Notes under the pieces: model-generated
What the model was told of the DNA's origin: nothing
What the model saw: the letters and a program-made list of their open reading frames with translations, nothing else
The model's database searches: none
Made by a program: the position numbers and the translations under genes
Assembly: GCF_037991315.1 (NCBI RefSeq)
Contig: NZ_CP150300.1
Span: 1 to 64,000, forward strand
Origin: Paenibacillus sp. FSL H8-0079
GTDB lineage: Bacteria > Bacillota > Bacilli > Paenibacillales > Paenibacillaceae
Length of the DNA stretch: 64,000 nt
Direction of reading: 5' to 3'
Shown here: in pieces, positions 26,128 to 34,545 of the stretch
Layout of the letters: each line of letters starts with the position of its first letter
Position numbering within the stretch: the stretch's first letter is position 1

Positions 26128-26245
26128 GACTGGGAGAGGGCAGCGTTAGCTCCAATCATATGCAAACGGTTATAACTTCGGCCGGGTTCCCTAAGAAGAC
26201 AGGGCTTCAGACGAAGTGGGGTTGGCTTACAAGGGGGTTAATTTT

Positions 26246-27046
26246 TTGTACAGTGTAGTGGGTGTCCGTTTCAAAAAAGCGGGCAAAATTTATTACTTCG
26301 ATCCCCTGGACCTTCCCATTGAGAAAGAAAACTGCGTTATCGTGGAGACAGCGCGGGGGGTTGAGTACGGTAAGGTTGTCGTAGGTAAGAAGGAAGTGGG
26401 CGAGTCCGATGTGGTGTTGCCGCTGAAGAAAGTCATCCGCGTTGCGGGCGAGACAGATGCCCGTGTGGTTGATGAGAACAAGCGTGCAGCCAAAGAAGCA
26501 TTCGGTACTTGTTTAAATAAAATCAAAGACCATGGCCTCAAAATGAAGCTGGTCGATGTGGAATTTACGTTTGATCGCAATAAAATCATATTTTATTTTA
26601 CAGCTGAAGGAAGAGTTGATTTCCGGGAGCTGGTCAAGGATCTGGCAAGTATTTTCCGGACACGAATCGAGCTGAGACAGATTGGTGTACGTGATGAAGC
26701 GAAGATGCTTGGCGGAATCGGACCTTGCGGCCGTGTGTTGTGTTGTTCTTCCTGGCTGGGAGACTTTGAGCCGGTATCAATCAAGATGGCTAAAGATCAG
26801 AGCCTGTCACTGAATCCGACGAAAATTTCAGGGTTGTGCGGAAGACTCATGTGCTGTCTGAAATTTGAGCATGATAACTATGAAAGTGTGAGAGAAGAAC
26901 TTCCGGCTGTAGGCAAATTGGTCGTCACCTCATTGGGTGAAGGAAAAGTTGTCGGAATTAATGCCGGTAGCCGCACAGTCCATGTTCAACTGTTCGACAT
27001 CAGTAAAGTCAAAGAACTTCCGCTGGATGACGTCGTTATCAAGTAA
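26246..27046 (+). CDS. ricT: RicT (YaaT), PSP1-domain stage 0 sporulation protein
   Basis: 266 residues from the TTG start at 26246 (SD AAGGGGG 8 bases before), giving the family N-terminus MYSVVGVRFKKAGKIYYFDP. A Cys-rich PSP1 core contains GGIGPCGRVLCCSSWL and GLCGRLMCCLKFEHD near 155-210. In B. subtilis RicT joins RicA and RicF in an Fe-S protein complex needed for RNase Y-dependent mRNA maturation, competence, biofilm formation and sporulation. It lies 118 bp after holB and just before yabA. Confidence 0.93.
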   Translation: MYSVVGVRFKKAGKIYYFDPLDLPIEKENCVIVETARGVEYGKVVVGKKEVGESDVVLPLKKVIRVAGETDARVVDENKRAAKEAFGTCLNKIKDHGLKMKLVDVEFTFDRNKIIFYFTAEGRVDFRELVKDLASIFRTRIELRQIGVRDEAKMLGGIGPCGRVLCCSSWLGDFEPVSIKMAKDQSLSLNPTKISGLCGRLMCCLKFEHDNYESVREELPAVGKLVVTSLGEGKVVGINAGSRTVHVQLFDISKVKELPLDDVVIK

Positions 27047-27074
27047 ACCATAAAGGTTGCTTCGGGGTGGAAAC

Positions 27075-27443
27075 TTGGAAAAGAAAAATCTGTTTACGCA
27101 CATTCATGAAATGGAAACCCAATTGGGTCAGTTGCACGGTGATTTAGGAGAGTTAAAAATGATTGTGAAGGAGCTGCTTGAGGATAATCAGCGGCTTACC
27201 ATCGAGAATGAGCAGTTACGCAAGCTGCTTAAGCGTGAAGCTCCGGCAGATCTGCCGATCTCCTCAGCACTCGCTCCCGTAGCAAGACCAGCAGGTCCGG
27301 CTACAGGTGAAGATGTTGTGGGTGAAGGGTATGATAACCTGGCCCGGTTGTATCACGAAGGCTTCCATATCTGCAACGTCTATTATGGACATCTGCGGAC
27401 GGAAGGCGATTGTCTGTTCTGCCTGTCTTTTTTGAATAAATGA
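27075..27443 (+). CDS. yabA: Replication initiation control protein YabA
   Basis: About 122 residues. The N-terminal ~60 form a leucine-rich coiled coil (tetramerisation), then a Pro/Ala-rich linker, then the conserved zinc domain [20 protein letters not shown]...[10 protein letters not shown]. YabA binds DnaA and DnaN and restrains initiation in B. subtilis. TTG 27075 after GGGGTGG gives the family start (MEKKNLF); an upstream in-frame start at 27057 lacks an SD. It ends the tmk-yabA group before a strong terminator. Confidence 0.93.
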   Translation: MEKKNLFTHIHEMETQLGQLHGDLGELKMIVKELLEDNQRLTIENEQLRKLLKREAPADLPISSALAPVARPAGPATGEDVVGEGYDNLARLYHEGFHICNVYYGHLRTEGDCLFCLSFLNK

Positions 27444-27447
27444 AGTG

Positions 27448-27475
27448 ACCGTAGGGATCCCCTACGGTTTTTTTT
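27448..27475 (+). terminator. Terminator after yabA
   Basis: ACCGTAGGG (27448-27456) and CCCTACGGT (27460-27468) form a perfect 9-bp stem, followed by eight T residues. Confidence 0.93.
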
Positions 27476-27538
27476 CAAGGTTACAAACCTAAACTTAACG
27501 AACATGAGATATAGAGTACCGGAGGATGAGCGTAACAT

Positions 27539-28318
27539 ATGAAAGCAAATGAAGTAGTGTTACATGAGTCAGAGCGGATTGATGATCTGCTCTCTCATGA
27601 TCTGAGAATCATTCAAAGTGATGAAGTATTCAGTTTTTCAATGGATGCGGTATTGTTGGCTCGGTTTGCTTCCGTACCCAAACGGGGTCGTGTACTTGAT
27701 TTGTGTACAGGTAATGGGGTCGTTCCCATTCTACTTACAACGCGTACGCAGGCTAGTCTGGAAGGGATCGAGATTCAGCCGCGTTTGGCTGATATGGCGC
27801 GTCGCAGTGTGCAATTAAATGAACTGGATGAGTCGATTATGATTCGTGAAGGTGATTTGCGAGAACTGGTGAAAGAAACGGGTCACGCTGTCTATGATGC
27901 AATAACGGTTAATCCCCCATACATGCCTCTGAATGGCAGTGATCTCAAGATGAATACACATCAGGCCATGGCACGTCATGAGATTGGATGTACCTTGGAA
28001 GAAGTGATCCAGGCTTGCAGTCGACTTGTACGTAATGGCGGTAAAGTATCGATGGTTCATCGTCCGCAGCGTCTTGCAGAGATTATCTCGCTCATGCGCG
28101 AATATAAGTTGGAGCCCAAACGGATTCGGATGGTACATCCCCGCGCTCATCTGGAAGCCAACATGGTATTAATTGAAGGAATGAAAGATGGTAAACCCGA
28201 AGTAAGGATGCTTCCTCCACTCATTGTCTACAATGAAGAGGGGAAATACTGCGAAGAGATTATGGATATTTACTATGGTCAGCAACATGCTGAGCGCACA
28301 ACGAAGGGAGGACTTTAG
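27539..28318 (+). CDS. yabB: TrmN6-like tRNA adenine-N6 methyltransferase (YabB)
   Basis: 259-residue Rossmann methyltransferase. The SAM-binding motif VLDLCTGNGVVPILL is near 52-66, and the catalytic NPPY is near 125, typical of N6-adenine or N5-glutamine methylation. Similarity to YabB/TrmN6 suggests methylation of adenine 37 in tRNA1(Val); that is inference. The stop codon abuts the rsmI start. The yazA (GIY-YIG) gene that sits between them in B. subtilis is absent. Confidence 0.88.
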   Translation: MKANEVVLHESERIDDLLSHDLRIIQSDEVFSFSMDAVLLARFASVPKRGRVLDLCTGNGVVPILLTTRTQASLEGIEIQPRLADMARRSVQLNELDESIMIREGDLRELVKETGHAVYDAITVNPPYMPLNGSDLKMNTHQAMARHEIGCTLEEVIQACSRLVRNGGKVSMVHRPQRLAEIISLMREYKLEPKRIRMVHPRAHLEANMVLIEGMKDGKPEVRMLPPLIVYNEEGKYCEEIMDIYYGQQHAERTTKGGL

Positions 28319-29203
28319 ATGACTTTGCATATTCAGAAAAGTTATGCGGAGCAGCCTGAAGGCTCGGGCAAGCTGTATCTGGTTGGAACACCCATTGGTA
28401 ATCTGGAGGACATGACCTTCCGGGCCATCAAGACTTTGCAGAGCTGTGACATCATTGCAGCAGAAGATACACGCCAGACCCGAAAGCTGCTTACCCATTT
28501 TGAAATTACACCGTCGATGTTGTTTAGTTATCACGAGCATAACAAGGGAGCAAGTGGCCCTGAACTGATACGCTATATAATAGAAGGAAAAAATTTGGCA
28601 CTGGTCAGTGATGCCGGTCTGCCAGCCATTTCGGACCCAGGTTCCGACCTTGTACAGCTTGCGCTGGAAGCCGGAATAACGGTCATTCCCATCCCTGGAC
28701 CCAATGCTGCGTTGTCTGCTCTGATCGTGTCCGGATTACCGACGGAGCGCTTTACATTCGGCGGTTTTTTGCCGCGGGAGAAAAAGGACATGCGAAAAGT
28801 GCTGGAGGCTTTTGACGAATCCAACGGGACTTTGTTATTTTATGAATCACCTCATCGTATTCGAAAAACATTAGTCCATCTCGAAGAAATTCTGGGTGAC
28901 CGCTCGATTGTCCTGGCCCGTGAACTAACCAAGCGTCATGAGGAATTCGCAAGGGGCACTGTGAAGGAATGCATAGACTGGCTTGAAGAGCATCCACCTC
29001 TTGGCGAGTACTGTTTGCTGGTAGAAGGCATTAAGGAAGAAGAGCGTAAGGCTGAGCGCGAAGCATGGTGGCAGCTTATGTCGCTTGCGGATCATGTCAA
29101 CCACTATGAGGGTGAAGGACATAATCGCAAAGATGCGATGAAAAAAACGGCAACCGATCGTGGTCTTACGAAGCGGGATGTATATAATGCGTTAATCGAG
29201 TAG
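28319..29203 (+). CDS. rsmI: 16S rRNA (cytidine1402-2'-O)-methyltransferase RsmI
   Basis: 294-residue tetrapyrrole-methylase-fold enzyme acting on 16S rRNA. It has LVGTPIGNLEDMTFRAIKTL near 21-40, AEDTRQTRKLLTHF near 49, SDAGLPAISDPG near 98 and IPGPNAALSALIVSGLPTERF near 122-142. The C-terminal ~70 residues form a charged helical domain. It starts right after the yabB stop (TAGATG), with GGGAGG upstream, so the two are coupled. Confidence 0.95.
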   Translation: MTLHIQKSYAEQPEGSGKLYLVGTPIGNLEDMTFRAIKTLQSCDIIAAEDTRQTRKLLTHFEITPSMLFSYHEHNKGASGPELIRYIIEGKNLALVSDAGLPAISDPGSDLVQLALEAGITVIPIPGPNAALSALIVSGLPTERFTFGGFLPREKKDMRKVLEAFDESNGTLLFYESPHRIRKTLVHLEEILGDRSIVLARELTKRHEEFARGTVKECIDWLEEHPPLGEYCLLVEGIKEEERKAEREAWWQLMSLADHVNHYEGEGHNRKDAMKKTATDRGLTKRDVYNALIE

Positions 29204-29286
29204 CTAATCGAACCAATTATCATCTGTCATGGGGAACATAACCTGAAAAGAACCTTATACCCAACCTTAGTGGAATCTTAAAAAAG

Positions 29287-29326
29287 CAGAGCGGTTCAAA
29301 AAAATTCCAAATAAAATTTACCGCTC
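29287..29326 (+). terminator. Possible weak terminator of rsmI
   Basis: AGAGCGGT (29287-29294) pairs with ACCGCTCT (29319-29326), but the loop is 24 nt and no strong T-run follows. Confidence 0.3.
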
Positions 29327-29381
29327 TCTCCCGGTTGTGGTGTGACAGACCCATTTTGGGTAATGGAACCCATAACAGGGC

Positions 29382-29420
29382 AAAAAAATACCTTCCACGG
29401 TGGGGTTCACACCGGGAAGG
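29382..29420 (-). terminator. Terminator after abrB (minus strand)
   Basis: Read on the minus strand, CCTTCC-CGGTG pairs with CACCG-T-GGAAGG (29391-29420), followed by TATTTTTTT (29390-29382). It lies about 65 bp past the abrB stop. Confidence 0.8.
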
Positions 29421-29485
29421 CCATTAAGGAATATTAAAAAGGTTGGAAATAACAATTTAGATAAGTCCAGTATACCTAGTTTTTC

Positions 29486-29740
29486 TTATTTTGTCACAGG
29501 TGCAGGGATTTCGGAAATACATTCGTTACAAACAATTTTACCTTTGAAGTAAGTAACGTTCTCTGCATTACCACAGAAGATACAAGCAGGCTCGTATTTT
29601 TTCAACATGATGCGCTCGCCGTCAACATAGATTTCCAGAGCATCTTTTTCACCAATACCGAGCGTACGGCGCAATTCGATTGGAATAACTACCCGTCCTA
29701 GTTCGTCCACTTTTCTTACAATACCTGTTGATTTCATCAT
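29486..29740 (-). CDS. abrB: Transition-state regulator AbrB
   Basis: 84 residues. The N-terminal swapped-hairpin DNA-binding domain reads STGIVRKVDELGRVVIPIEL, followed by RRTLGIGEKDALEIYVDGE. The C-terminal part contains CIFCGNAENVTYFKGKIVCNEC, with paired cysteines as in AbrB paralogues. It represses stationary-phase and sporulation genes during growth. Two ATGs are adjacent; GAGAGGAG lies upstream. Its promoter and a Spo0A box just downstream of it are readable. Confidence 0.95.
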   Translation of the reverse strand: MMKSTGIVRKVDELGRVVIPIELRRTLGIGEKDALEIYVDGERIMLKKYEPACIFCGNAENVTYFKGKIVCNECISEIPAPVTK

Positions 29741-29780
29741 TATAATCAGTGCTCCTCTCAGCTAACTATCATTGTCATTA

Positions 29781-29839
29781 TTCGACATTATTTTATGTTT
29801 TATGATACTCATCATACCAACGATTCCCAAAACAGTCAA
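29781..29839 (-). promoter_or_regulatory. abrB promoter with downstream Spo0A box
   Basis: On the minus strand, TTGACT (29839-29834), a 17-bp spacer and TATGAT (29816-29811) form a sigma-A promoter. A perfect Spo0A box TGTCGAA (29787-29781) lies about 20 bases past the expected start site. That matches the repression geometry of B. subtilis abrB. Confidence 0.85.
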
Positions 29840-29934
29840 CCTTAAAATTAGCTTAAAATTAAGGCTGTTTTTCACAAGGTTACTGGTGGTAAGGGATTGA
29901 AAGCCGTTTTTCGTATTTAAACATCAATGTCAGC

Positions 29935-29996
29935 TTTGTCGATTTGGAAAACGACAAAACTACGTTATTCGACAAAGTTCGTCATGCTGTGTCGAA
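29935..29996. promoter_or_regulatory. Cluster of Spo0A boxes between abrB and the HD gene
   Basis: Four 0A-box-like sites lie in 62 bp: TTTGTCGAT (29935-29943), TTTTGTCGT on minus (29951-29959), a perfect TTTGTCGAA on minus (29968-29976) and TGTCGAA (29990-29996). They lie 62-123 bp before the HD gene and about 195-255 bp before abrB. Confidence 0.75.
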
Positions 29997-30057
29997 TCTT
30001 TGATGAATTGTAGAGATCAAAGCGTTAATATAAGAGAAATTAAAGGAGTGAGTCGAT

Positions 30058-31335
30058 ATGGAACAACGTTTAACGGAAGAGAAAGTGTTTAAAGATCCGG
30101 TACATAATTACATCCACGTGCAAGATCCAGTTATATGGGAGTTAATCAACACTCCCGAATTTCAGCGTTTACGCCGGATTCGTCAGTTGGGGACTTCGTA
30201 CCTTACCTTTCACGGGGCAGAGCATAGTCGTTTCTCACATTCACTGGGTGTTTATGAAATTACGCGCAAGATCATCTCTCAATTTGAAAGAAGTCATTAT
30301 TCGGATTGGCCGAAAGAAGAAAAGATTGTAGCTCTGTGCGCAGCTTTACTTCATGATCTTGGGCATGGGCCATTCTCTCACTCCATCGAGGAAGCTTTTG
30401 ACATGAATCACGAAGATTGGACTTGTCGCATCATTACAGGTGATACCGAAGTAGGGGCAATCTTAAGACGGTATGCTCCTGATTTTCCTGAGAAAGTGGC
30501 TTCTGTAATTCAAAAAACGTATGAGCAGCCGATTGTGGTCAATCTGGTGACCAGCCCTCTTGATGCGGACCGAATGGATTATTTGCTCAGGGATGCTTAT
30601 TTTACAGGAGTAAACTACGGAACAATCGACCTTGATCGTATCCTTCGCATGCTGCGCCCTTATCATGGACGGATTGTAGTCAAAGACTCAGGCATGCATG
30701 CTGTTGAGGATTACTTAATGTCTCGGTATCAGATGTATTGGCAGATTTACTTCCATCCGGTAACCCGGAGTTCCGAAATTATATTGCGGCAAATATTCAA
30801 GCGAGCGAAAACACTTATACAGGAAAATTTTCAATTCCGCTTCATGATCGATCCACTACCTCAATTATTTGAAGGAGAACTATCGGTAGAGGAATATTTG
30901 CAGTTGGATGAAGCTTTGATTCAGACGGCATTTACGCAGTGGCGCAAGGAGGACGATACTGTTCTAAGTGAGTTATGCGAACGTTTTATGGATCGCAAGT
31001 TATATAAGTATGTAGAACTTGAACAGACCGACTTGATAATGATGGAAGAGATTCGGGAAGCATTTGTTCAGGCAGGTCTTAATCCCGAATATGATCTTGA
31101 AATTGATTTTCCATCGGATAATCCGTATGATGTGTTTCGTCCGGATGAATCCACGGATAAGCAGATTCTTCTGCTCGATCGACAGGACAAGTTACATGAG
31201 TTGTCAGAAGTATCCGACATTGTCCGTTCCATCAGTGGGCTACATCGGGGAAAACATCATTTGTATTACCCGCAAAACAAGGTGGATGCGATTATTCACG
31301 AATTACCGTCCCATATACGCCCCTATTTCTTGTAA
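30058..31335 (+). CDS. HD-domain phosphohydrolase, YwfO family
   Basis: 425 residues related to dGTPase-like HD proteins (YwfO, EF1143). Metal-binding motifs are HSRFSHSLG near residue 56 (first His), HDLGHGPFSHS near 98 (HD pair) and SPLDADRMDYLLRDAYFTG near 165 (final Asp). The C-terminal half is helical and acidic. The strong SD AAAGGAGTG lies before the ATG. It stands where B. subtilis has metS, downstream of divergent abrB. Hydrolysis of dNTPs is likely from the family but not shown. Confidence 0.9.
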   Translation: MEQRLTEEKVFKDPVHNYIHVQDPVIWELINTPEFQRLRRIRQLGTSYLTFHGAEHSRFSHSLGVYEITRKIISQFERSHYSDWPKEEKIVALCAALLHDLGHGPFSHSIEEAFDMNHEDWTCRIITGDTEVGAILRRYAPDFPEKVASVIQKTYEQPIVVNLVTSPLDADRMDYLLRDAYFTGVNYGTIDLDRILRMLRPYHGRIVVKDSGMHAVEDYLMSRYQMYWQIYFHPVTRSSEIILRQIFKRAKTLIQENFQFRFMIDPLPQLFEGELSVEEYLQLDEALIQTAFTQWRKEDDTVLSELCERFMDRKLYKYVELEQTDLIMMEEIREAFVQAGLNPEYDLEIDFPSDNPYDVFRPDESTDKQILLLDRQDKLHELSEVSDIVRSISGLHRGKHHLYYPQNKVDAIIHELPSHIRPYFL

Positions 31336-31667
31336 TGATGAGTGTACAACTTGGTGAAAAATTTCGAGTTCAAAAGACTTTCTAAAAGAGCTATTTTTCA
31401 TGATACAGTAATCTGCTTTAATGGGGAGTATATGTAGATCGACATAATTTTGTAAAATAAAGTAGTTAGAGTCATCGTCGTTAGCAATATATAGATCCGA
31501 GTATCCGTATATCTTCTATATATTGTAGTTTGTGAAGAAAAGAGTGTAATGACGGAAATCCAAGGGTTTTTAAAATTTTCTTTATGAAACATTAAATTAT
31601 TGGATTTTATAAATTAAATTACCAAAAAGAAGATAGTCGTTAGTTCGACATGAAGGGAGATTCAAAC
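31336..31667. other. AT-rich spacer before tatD
   Basis: 332 bp, visibly AT-rich, with no protein or RNA that I can recognise. A Spo0A-box-like TTCGACA lies at 31644-31650, just before the tatD SD; its significance is unclear. Confidence 0.5.
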
Positions 31668-32438
31668 ATGATGCTGTTCGACACACATACACATCTGGAT
31701 GCACCACAATTCGACGAGGACCGCGAGGAAATGATTCAACGTGCCGTGGATGCGGGGGTTGGTCGCATGATCAACATTGGTTTTAACCGGGAGACGATTC
31801 CAACCACAATGAAACTCGCCGAAACGTATGACTTTATATATGCAGCTGTAGGGTGGCATCCCGTAGATGCGATCACAATGCAGGAGGGCGATTTGGAGTG
31901 GATTGCATCTTTATGCAGGCATGAAAAAGTGGTTGCGATCGGTGAGATTGGATTGGATTATCACTGGGATACTTCGCCGAAGGAAGTGCAACATCGCGTA
32001 TTACGACAACAAATTGCTTTGGCGCGTGAAGTGAACATGCCAATTGTCATCCATAATCGGGATGCGCACGAGGATATTGTAAGAATTTTGCGTGAAGAGA
32101 AGGCTGGCGAGGTTGGTGGTGTGATGCACTCGTTCTCGGGTAGCTGGGAAACGGCGAAAAGTTGTCTCGATATGGGCTTCCATCTGTCCTTCGGAGGTCC
32201 AATCACATTCAAAAATGCAAAGCAACCAAAAGAGGTTCTGGAGAAGGTTCCTATGGACCGGTTTTTCATTGAAACAGATGCTCCATATCTGACACCTCAT
32301 CCGTACCGTGGAAAACGAAATGAGACAGCGCATGTACGTCTGGTTGCAGAGGCAGCTGCGGAAATTAAAGGCATTTCGGTAGAGGAAATTGCTGCAATAA
32401 CAACCAAAAATGCCATGGAACGATTTGGTATTCGTTAA
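31668..32438 (+). CDS. yabD: TatD-family metal-dependent hydrolase (YabD)
   Basis: 256-residue TIM-barrel hydrolase of the TatD DNase family. The metal ligands are visible: DTHTHLD near residue 5 (two His), GEIGLDYH near 92 (Glu and the following Asp/His), VIHNRDAH near 127, MHSFSG near 154, and ETDAPYLTPHPYRGK near 203. ATG 31668 follows AAGGGAG; an in-frame ATG at 31650 lies before that SD. Its position upstream of yabE and rnmV is conserved. Confidence 0.93.
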   Translation: MMLFDTHTHLDAPQFDEDREEMIQRAVDAGVGRMINIGFNRETIPTTMKLAETYDFIYAAVGWHPVDAITMQEGDLEWIASLCRHEKVVAIGEIGLDYHWDTSPKEVQHRVLRQQIALAREVNMPIVIHNRDAHEDIVRILREEKAGEVGGVMHSFSGSWETAKSCLDMGFHLSFGGPITFKNAKQPKEVLEKVPMDRFFIETDAPYLTPHPYRGKRNETAHVRLVAEAAAEIKGISVEEIAAITTKNAMERFGIR

Positions 32439-32679
32439 AAAAACGAGTAAATCAGGTGAAATAGAGAGTTAAGCGGAGTTAATTTGCTCTTTGATCCAAA
32501 TAAATCAAGAATATTACAATATTTTAACCAAATATTCAGAAAAACGTACTTGATCAACGCTTTACAACATGCATCAAAACAGGATATCATCTTTTCAGTG
32601 AATTGTTGTGCGGAAAATTGGACAGATGTTCGGGGGATGAACAAAGGGACACTTTCCGATGAAACAACAATACTTTCAT
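32439..32679 (+). other. Upstream region of the riboswitch
   Basis: 241 bp after tatD, AT-rich. A possible sigma-A promoter is TTTACA (32561-32566), an 18-bp spacer and TATCAT (32585-32590). No T-rich terminator for tatD is obvious. Confidence 0.4.
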
Positions 32680-32930
32680 GAATCAGTCTCGCTGAGTCTC
32701 CGTTAACGGAGAGCGGGGGAACCAATAGGGCTTAAACATCGGTGTATTTGGCCGATGCGCATCGTTCGCTGACCCAAAAGCAGCGAGAGGATCTGCGAAG
32801 CCATATTTGATTTCTTCTTTGGGTCTCGGGGTGAATTCAAAGGCGTCCGCCATGAGCGGGTGACCTAAGATAGGGCGGCTCTCTTTCGCCCGAACCCGAC
32901 AGCTAACCTCGCAAGCGGAAAAAGAGAGGC
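32680..32930 (+). ncRNA. c-di-AMP riboswitch (ydaO/yuaA leader)
   Basis: The conserved core of the ydaO/yuaA motif is present. It has a hairpin TCTCCGTTAACGGAGA near 32697-32712 followed by GCGGGGGAACCA (32713-32724). A long variable arm follows, then GGGGTGAATTC (32829-32839), AGGGCGG...TCTTTCGCCC, and GAACCCGACAGCTAACCTCGC (32892-32912). This class binds cyclic-di-AMP and usually turns genes off, often cell-wall enzymes. A terminator follows at once and then yabE, a 3D-domain wall protein, as expected. The outer boundaries are approximate. Confidence 0.93.
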
Positions 32931-32971
32931 AACCTCGTGCATGAATTTCCGATATTCAGAATCATTCGGAA

Positions 32972-33014
32972 GCCACGAAAGAGTTCCTCTTACACTCTTT
33001 CTTTGGCTTTTTTT
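32972..33014 (+). terminator. Riboswitch-linked terminator
   Basis: GAAAGAGT (32977-32984) pairs with ACTCTTTC (32994-33001), extended by GCCA/TGGC, then a run of T residues. It lies about 40 bp after the riboswitch core and is probably the expression platform. Confidence 0.85.
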
Positions 33015-33071
33015 GTTTTTGAATAAAAGAAATGTTGTCATCATACGGTAGGTATTCAGGAGGATGACATC

Positions 33072-33146
33072 ATGTTGCGAAGATTGATTCATGGTGCAGA
33101 ACCGGTCATTTGGTCCGATCTGTGTTCTGTAGAAAAATTGGTATAG
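33072..33146 (+). CDS. Small ORF (24 codons) with strong SD before yabE
   Basis: ATG 33072 sits 8 bases after a perfect AGGAGG (33058-33063). The frame gives a 24-residue basic-then-acidic peptide (MLRRLIHGAEPV...). It ends 60 bp before the yabE start. Bases 33036-33042 (TGTCATC) can pair with 33063-33069 (GATGACA), which would fold across this SD. It could be a leader peptide that tunes yabE, or a chance frame. Translation is not shown. Confidence 0.45.
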   Translation: MLRRLIHGAEPVIWSDLCSVEKLV

Positions 33147-33205
33147 TCACGTCAAAGACATCATGCATTACTTTAGACGACGAGGCTATGAAGGAGGACG
33201 GAGAA

Positions 33206-34390
33206 GTGGGCACATTCCAACCAGAAGAGACCCATGAGTCACGATCATCCAGTAAGTCTTTCGCGTTGCGGTGGAAGCATGAGAACATGCGTCAAATGGC
33301 ATTGATCGCGATTTTCTCAATTGCGCTTACAATCATGATCTTGTTAGTCGTTTACGGTCAGGCCGGGAAACAAATTTCACTGGTTATTGATGGCAAAGCT
33401 CAGGTGGTAGAGACTCGTACAGGAATGCTTCAGGAAATGCTGGAGGAGCAGTCAATCACAGTCAGCCCTCACGATAAGGTATCCATGTCCATGAACGGGG
33501 CGATTACAGATGGAGACCGAATTGTTATTGAGCGGGCCGTTCCAGTTAACATTACGGCAGACGGAGACACCAAGACTCTGTATACAACCGATTCATCGGT
33601 ACAAGAGGCAATTCAAAAATCAGGTATTCAGGTTGCAAGTAATGATAAAGTGTATCCGGCGCTTGGAACTGCAGTCAAAGCGGATATGAAAATTCGTGTA
33701 GTGCGGGTAACAAAGCGTACAGTGGATGTAGAACAACCGATCGCTTATAAAGTGATCAAAACGGCTGACCCTAGCTTGTACAAAGGGGATAACCGTGTCG
33801 TTGTAAGCGGCAAAGAAGGCACACTTGTACAGCATATCGAAAAGGTATTTCAGGATGGAGAATTGGTCTCCAAAAAAATGGTCGGCAAATCCGTCGCGAA
33901 TAATCGTGTAGATAAAGTGATCGCTGTCGGTACCAAAGCAAAACCGGTTGTAAAAGAGCCTGAGGTTCAAACCGTATCGGCTCAGACTTCAACAACGAAA
34001 CAGGCAACAACAACGAACTCGAAGAAAACTGCTGCCTCGGGCAGCAAAGTGATTACCGTATCCGGGACTTCTTTTAAATACTCCAAAGTACTTAAGAATG
34101 TATCCATGACTGCCTACTCTTCCGAAGAGCCTGGCATTGGTACTAAAACAGCTTCCGGTACTCGTGTAACGGAAGGGCGCACCATTGCGGTTGATCCCAA
34201 AGTCATTCCAATTGGCTGGTGGGTATATATCGAAGGTCTGGGCTTCCGTCGTGCGGAAGATACAGGCGGTGCCATTAAAGGCAACAAAATTGATGTATAT
34301 TATGACAGTGTGAAGCATGCCCTGAATTTTGGACGCAAGAAAGGCAAGACGGTCTACGTGATCGGTCCGGTGAAGCCGGAAGCGAACTAA
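33206..34390 (+). CDS. yabE: YabE-type cell-wall protein (DUF348, G5 and 3D domains)
   Basis: About 394 residues. A cytosolic N-terminus of 30 residues is followed by one membrane anchor (MALIAIFSIALTIMILLVVY). Outside are two DUF348 repeats (about 55-165), a G5-like region (about 190-265), a Thr/Lys/Ala-rich linker, and a C-terminal 3D domain from about 300 (MTAYSSEEPG, VDPKVIPIGWWVYI, DTGGAIKGNKIDVYY), which carries the three conserved aspartates. The 3D domain resembles lytic transglycosylase and RpfB/Sps-type enzymes. GTG 33206 follows AAGGAGG by 8 bases. The upstream c-di-AMP riboswitch ties it to wall homeostasis. Confidence 0.9.
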   Translation: MGTFQPEETHESRSSSKSFALRWKHENMRQMALIAIFSIALTIMILLVVYGQAGKQISLVIDGKAQVVETRTGMLQEMLEEQSITVSPHDKVSMSMNGAITDGDRIVIERAVPVNITADGDTKTLYTTDSSVQEAIQKSGIQVASNDKVYPALGTAVKADMKIRVVRVTKRTVDVEQPIAYKVIKTADPSLYKGDNRVVVSGKEGTLVQHIEKVFQDGELVSKKMVGKSVANNRVDKVIAVGTKAKPVVKEPEVQTVSAQTSTTKQATTTNSKKTAASGSKVITVSGTSFKYSKVLKNVSMTAYSSEEPGIGTKTASGTRVTEGRTIAVDPKVIPIGWWVYIEGLGFRRAEDTGGAIKGNKIDVYYDSVKHALNFGRKKGKTVYVIGPVKPEAN

Positions 34391-34455
34391 AATCGTTTTA
34401 CTTTGAAATGGGAATGCTATAAAATAGTTGCATGAATGATTCATGCGGAATATGC

Positions 34456-34521
34456 GGCGGAGGGGTCTGAATTCAGTCTCCCCCGCCGTTTGGCAGAGAA
34501 GAGGATATTCCTCTTCTTTTT
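34456..34521 (+). terminator. Tandem hairpin terminator after yabE
   Basis: A GC-rich hairpin (GGCGGAGGGG with CCCCCGCC, about 34456-34488) is followed by the terminator proper. AGAAGAGGA (34497-34505) and TCCTCTTCT (34509-34517) form a perfect 9-bp stem, with T residues to 34521. Confidence 0.85.
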
Positions 34522-34545
34522 GCGTTAGAAAGGAAGAAATGGAAC

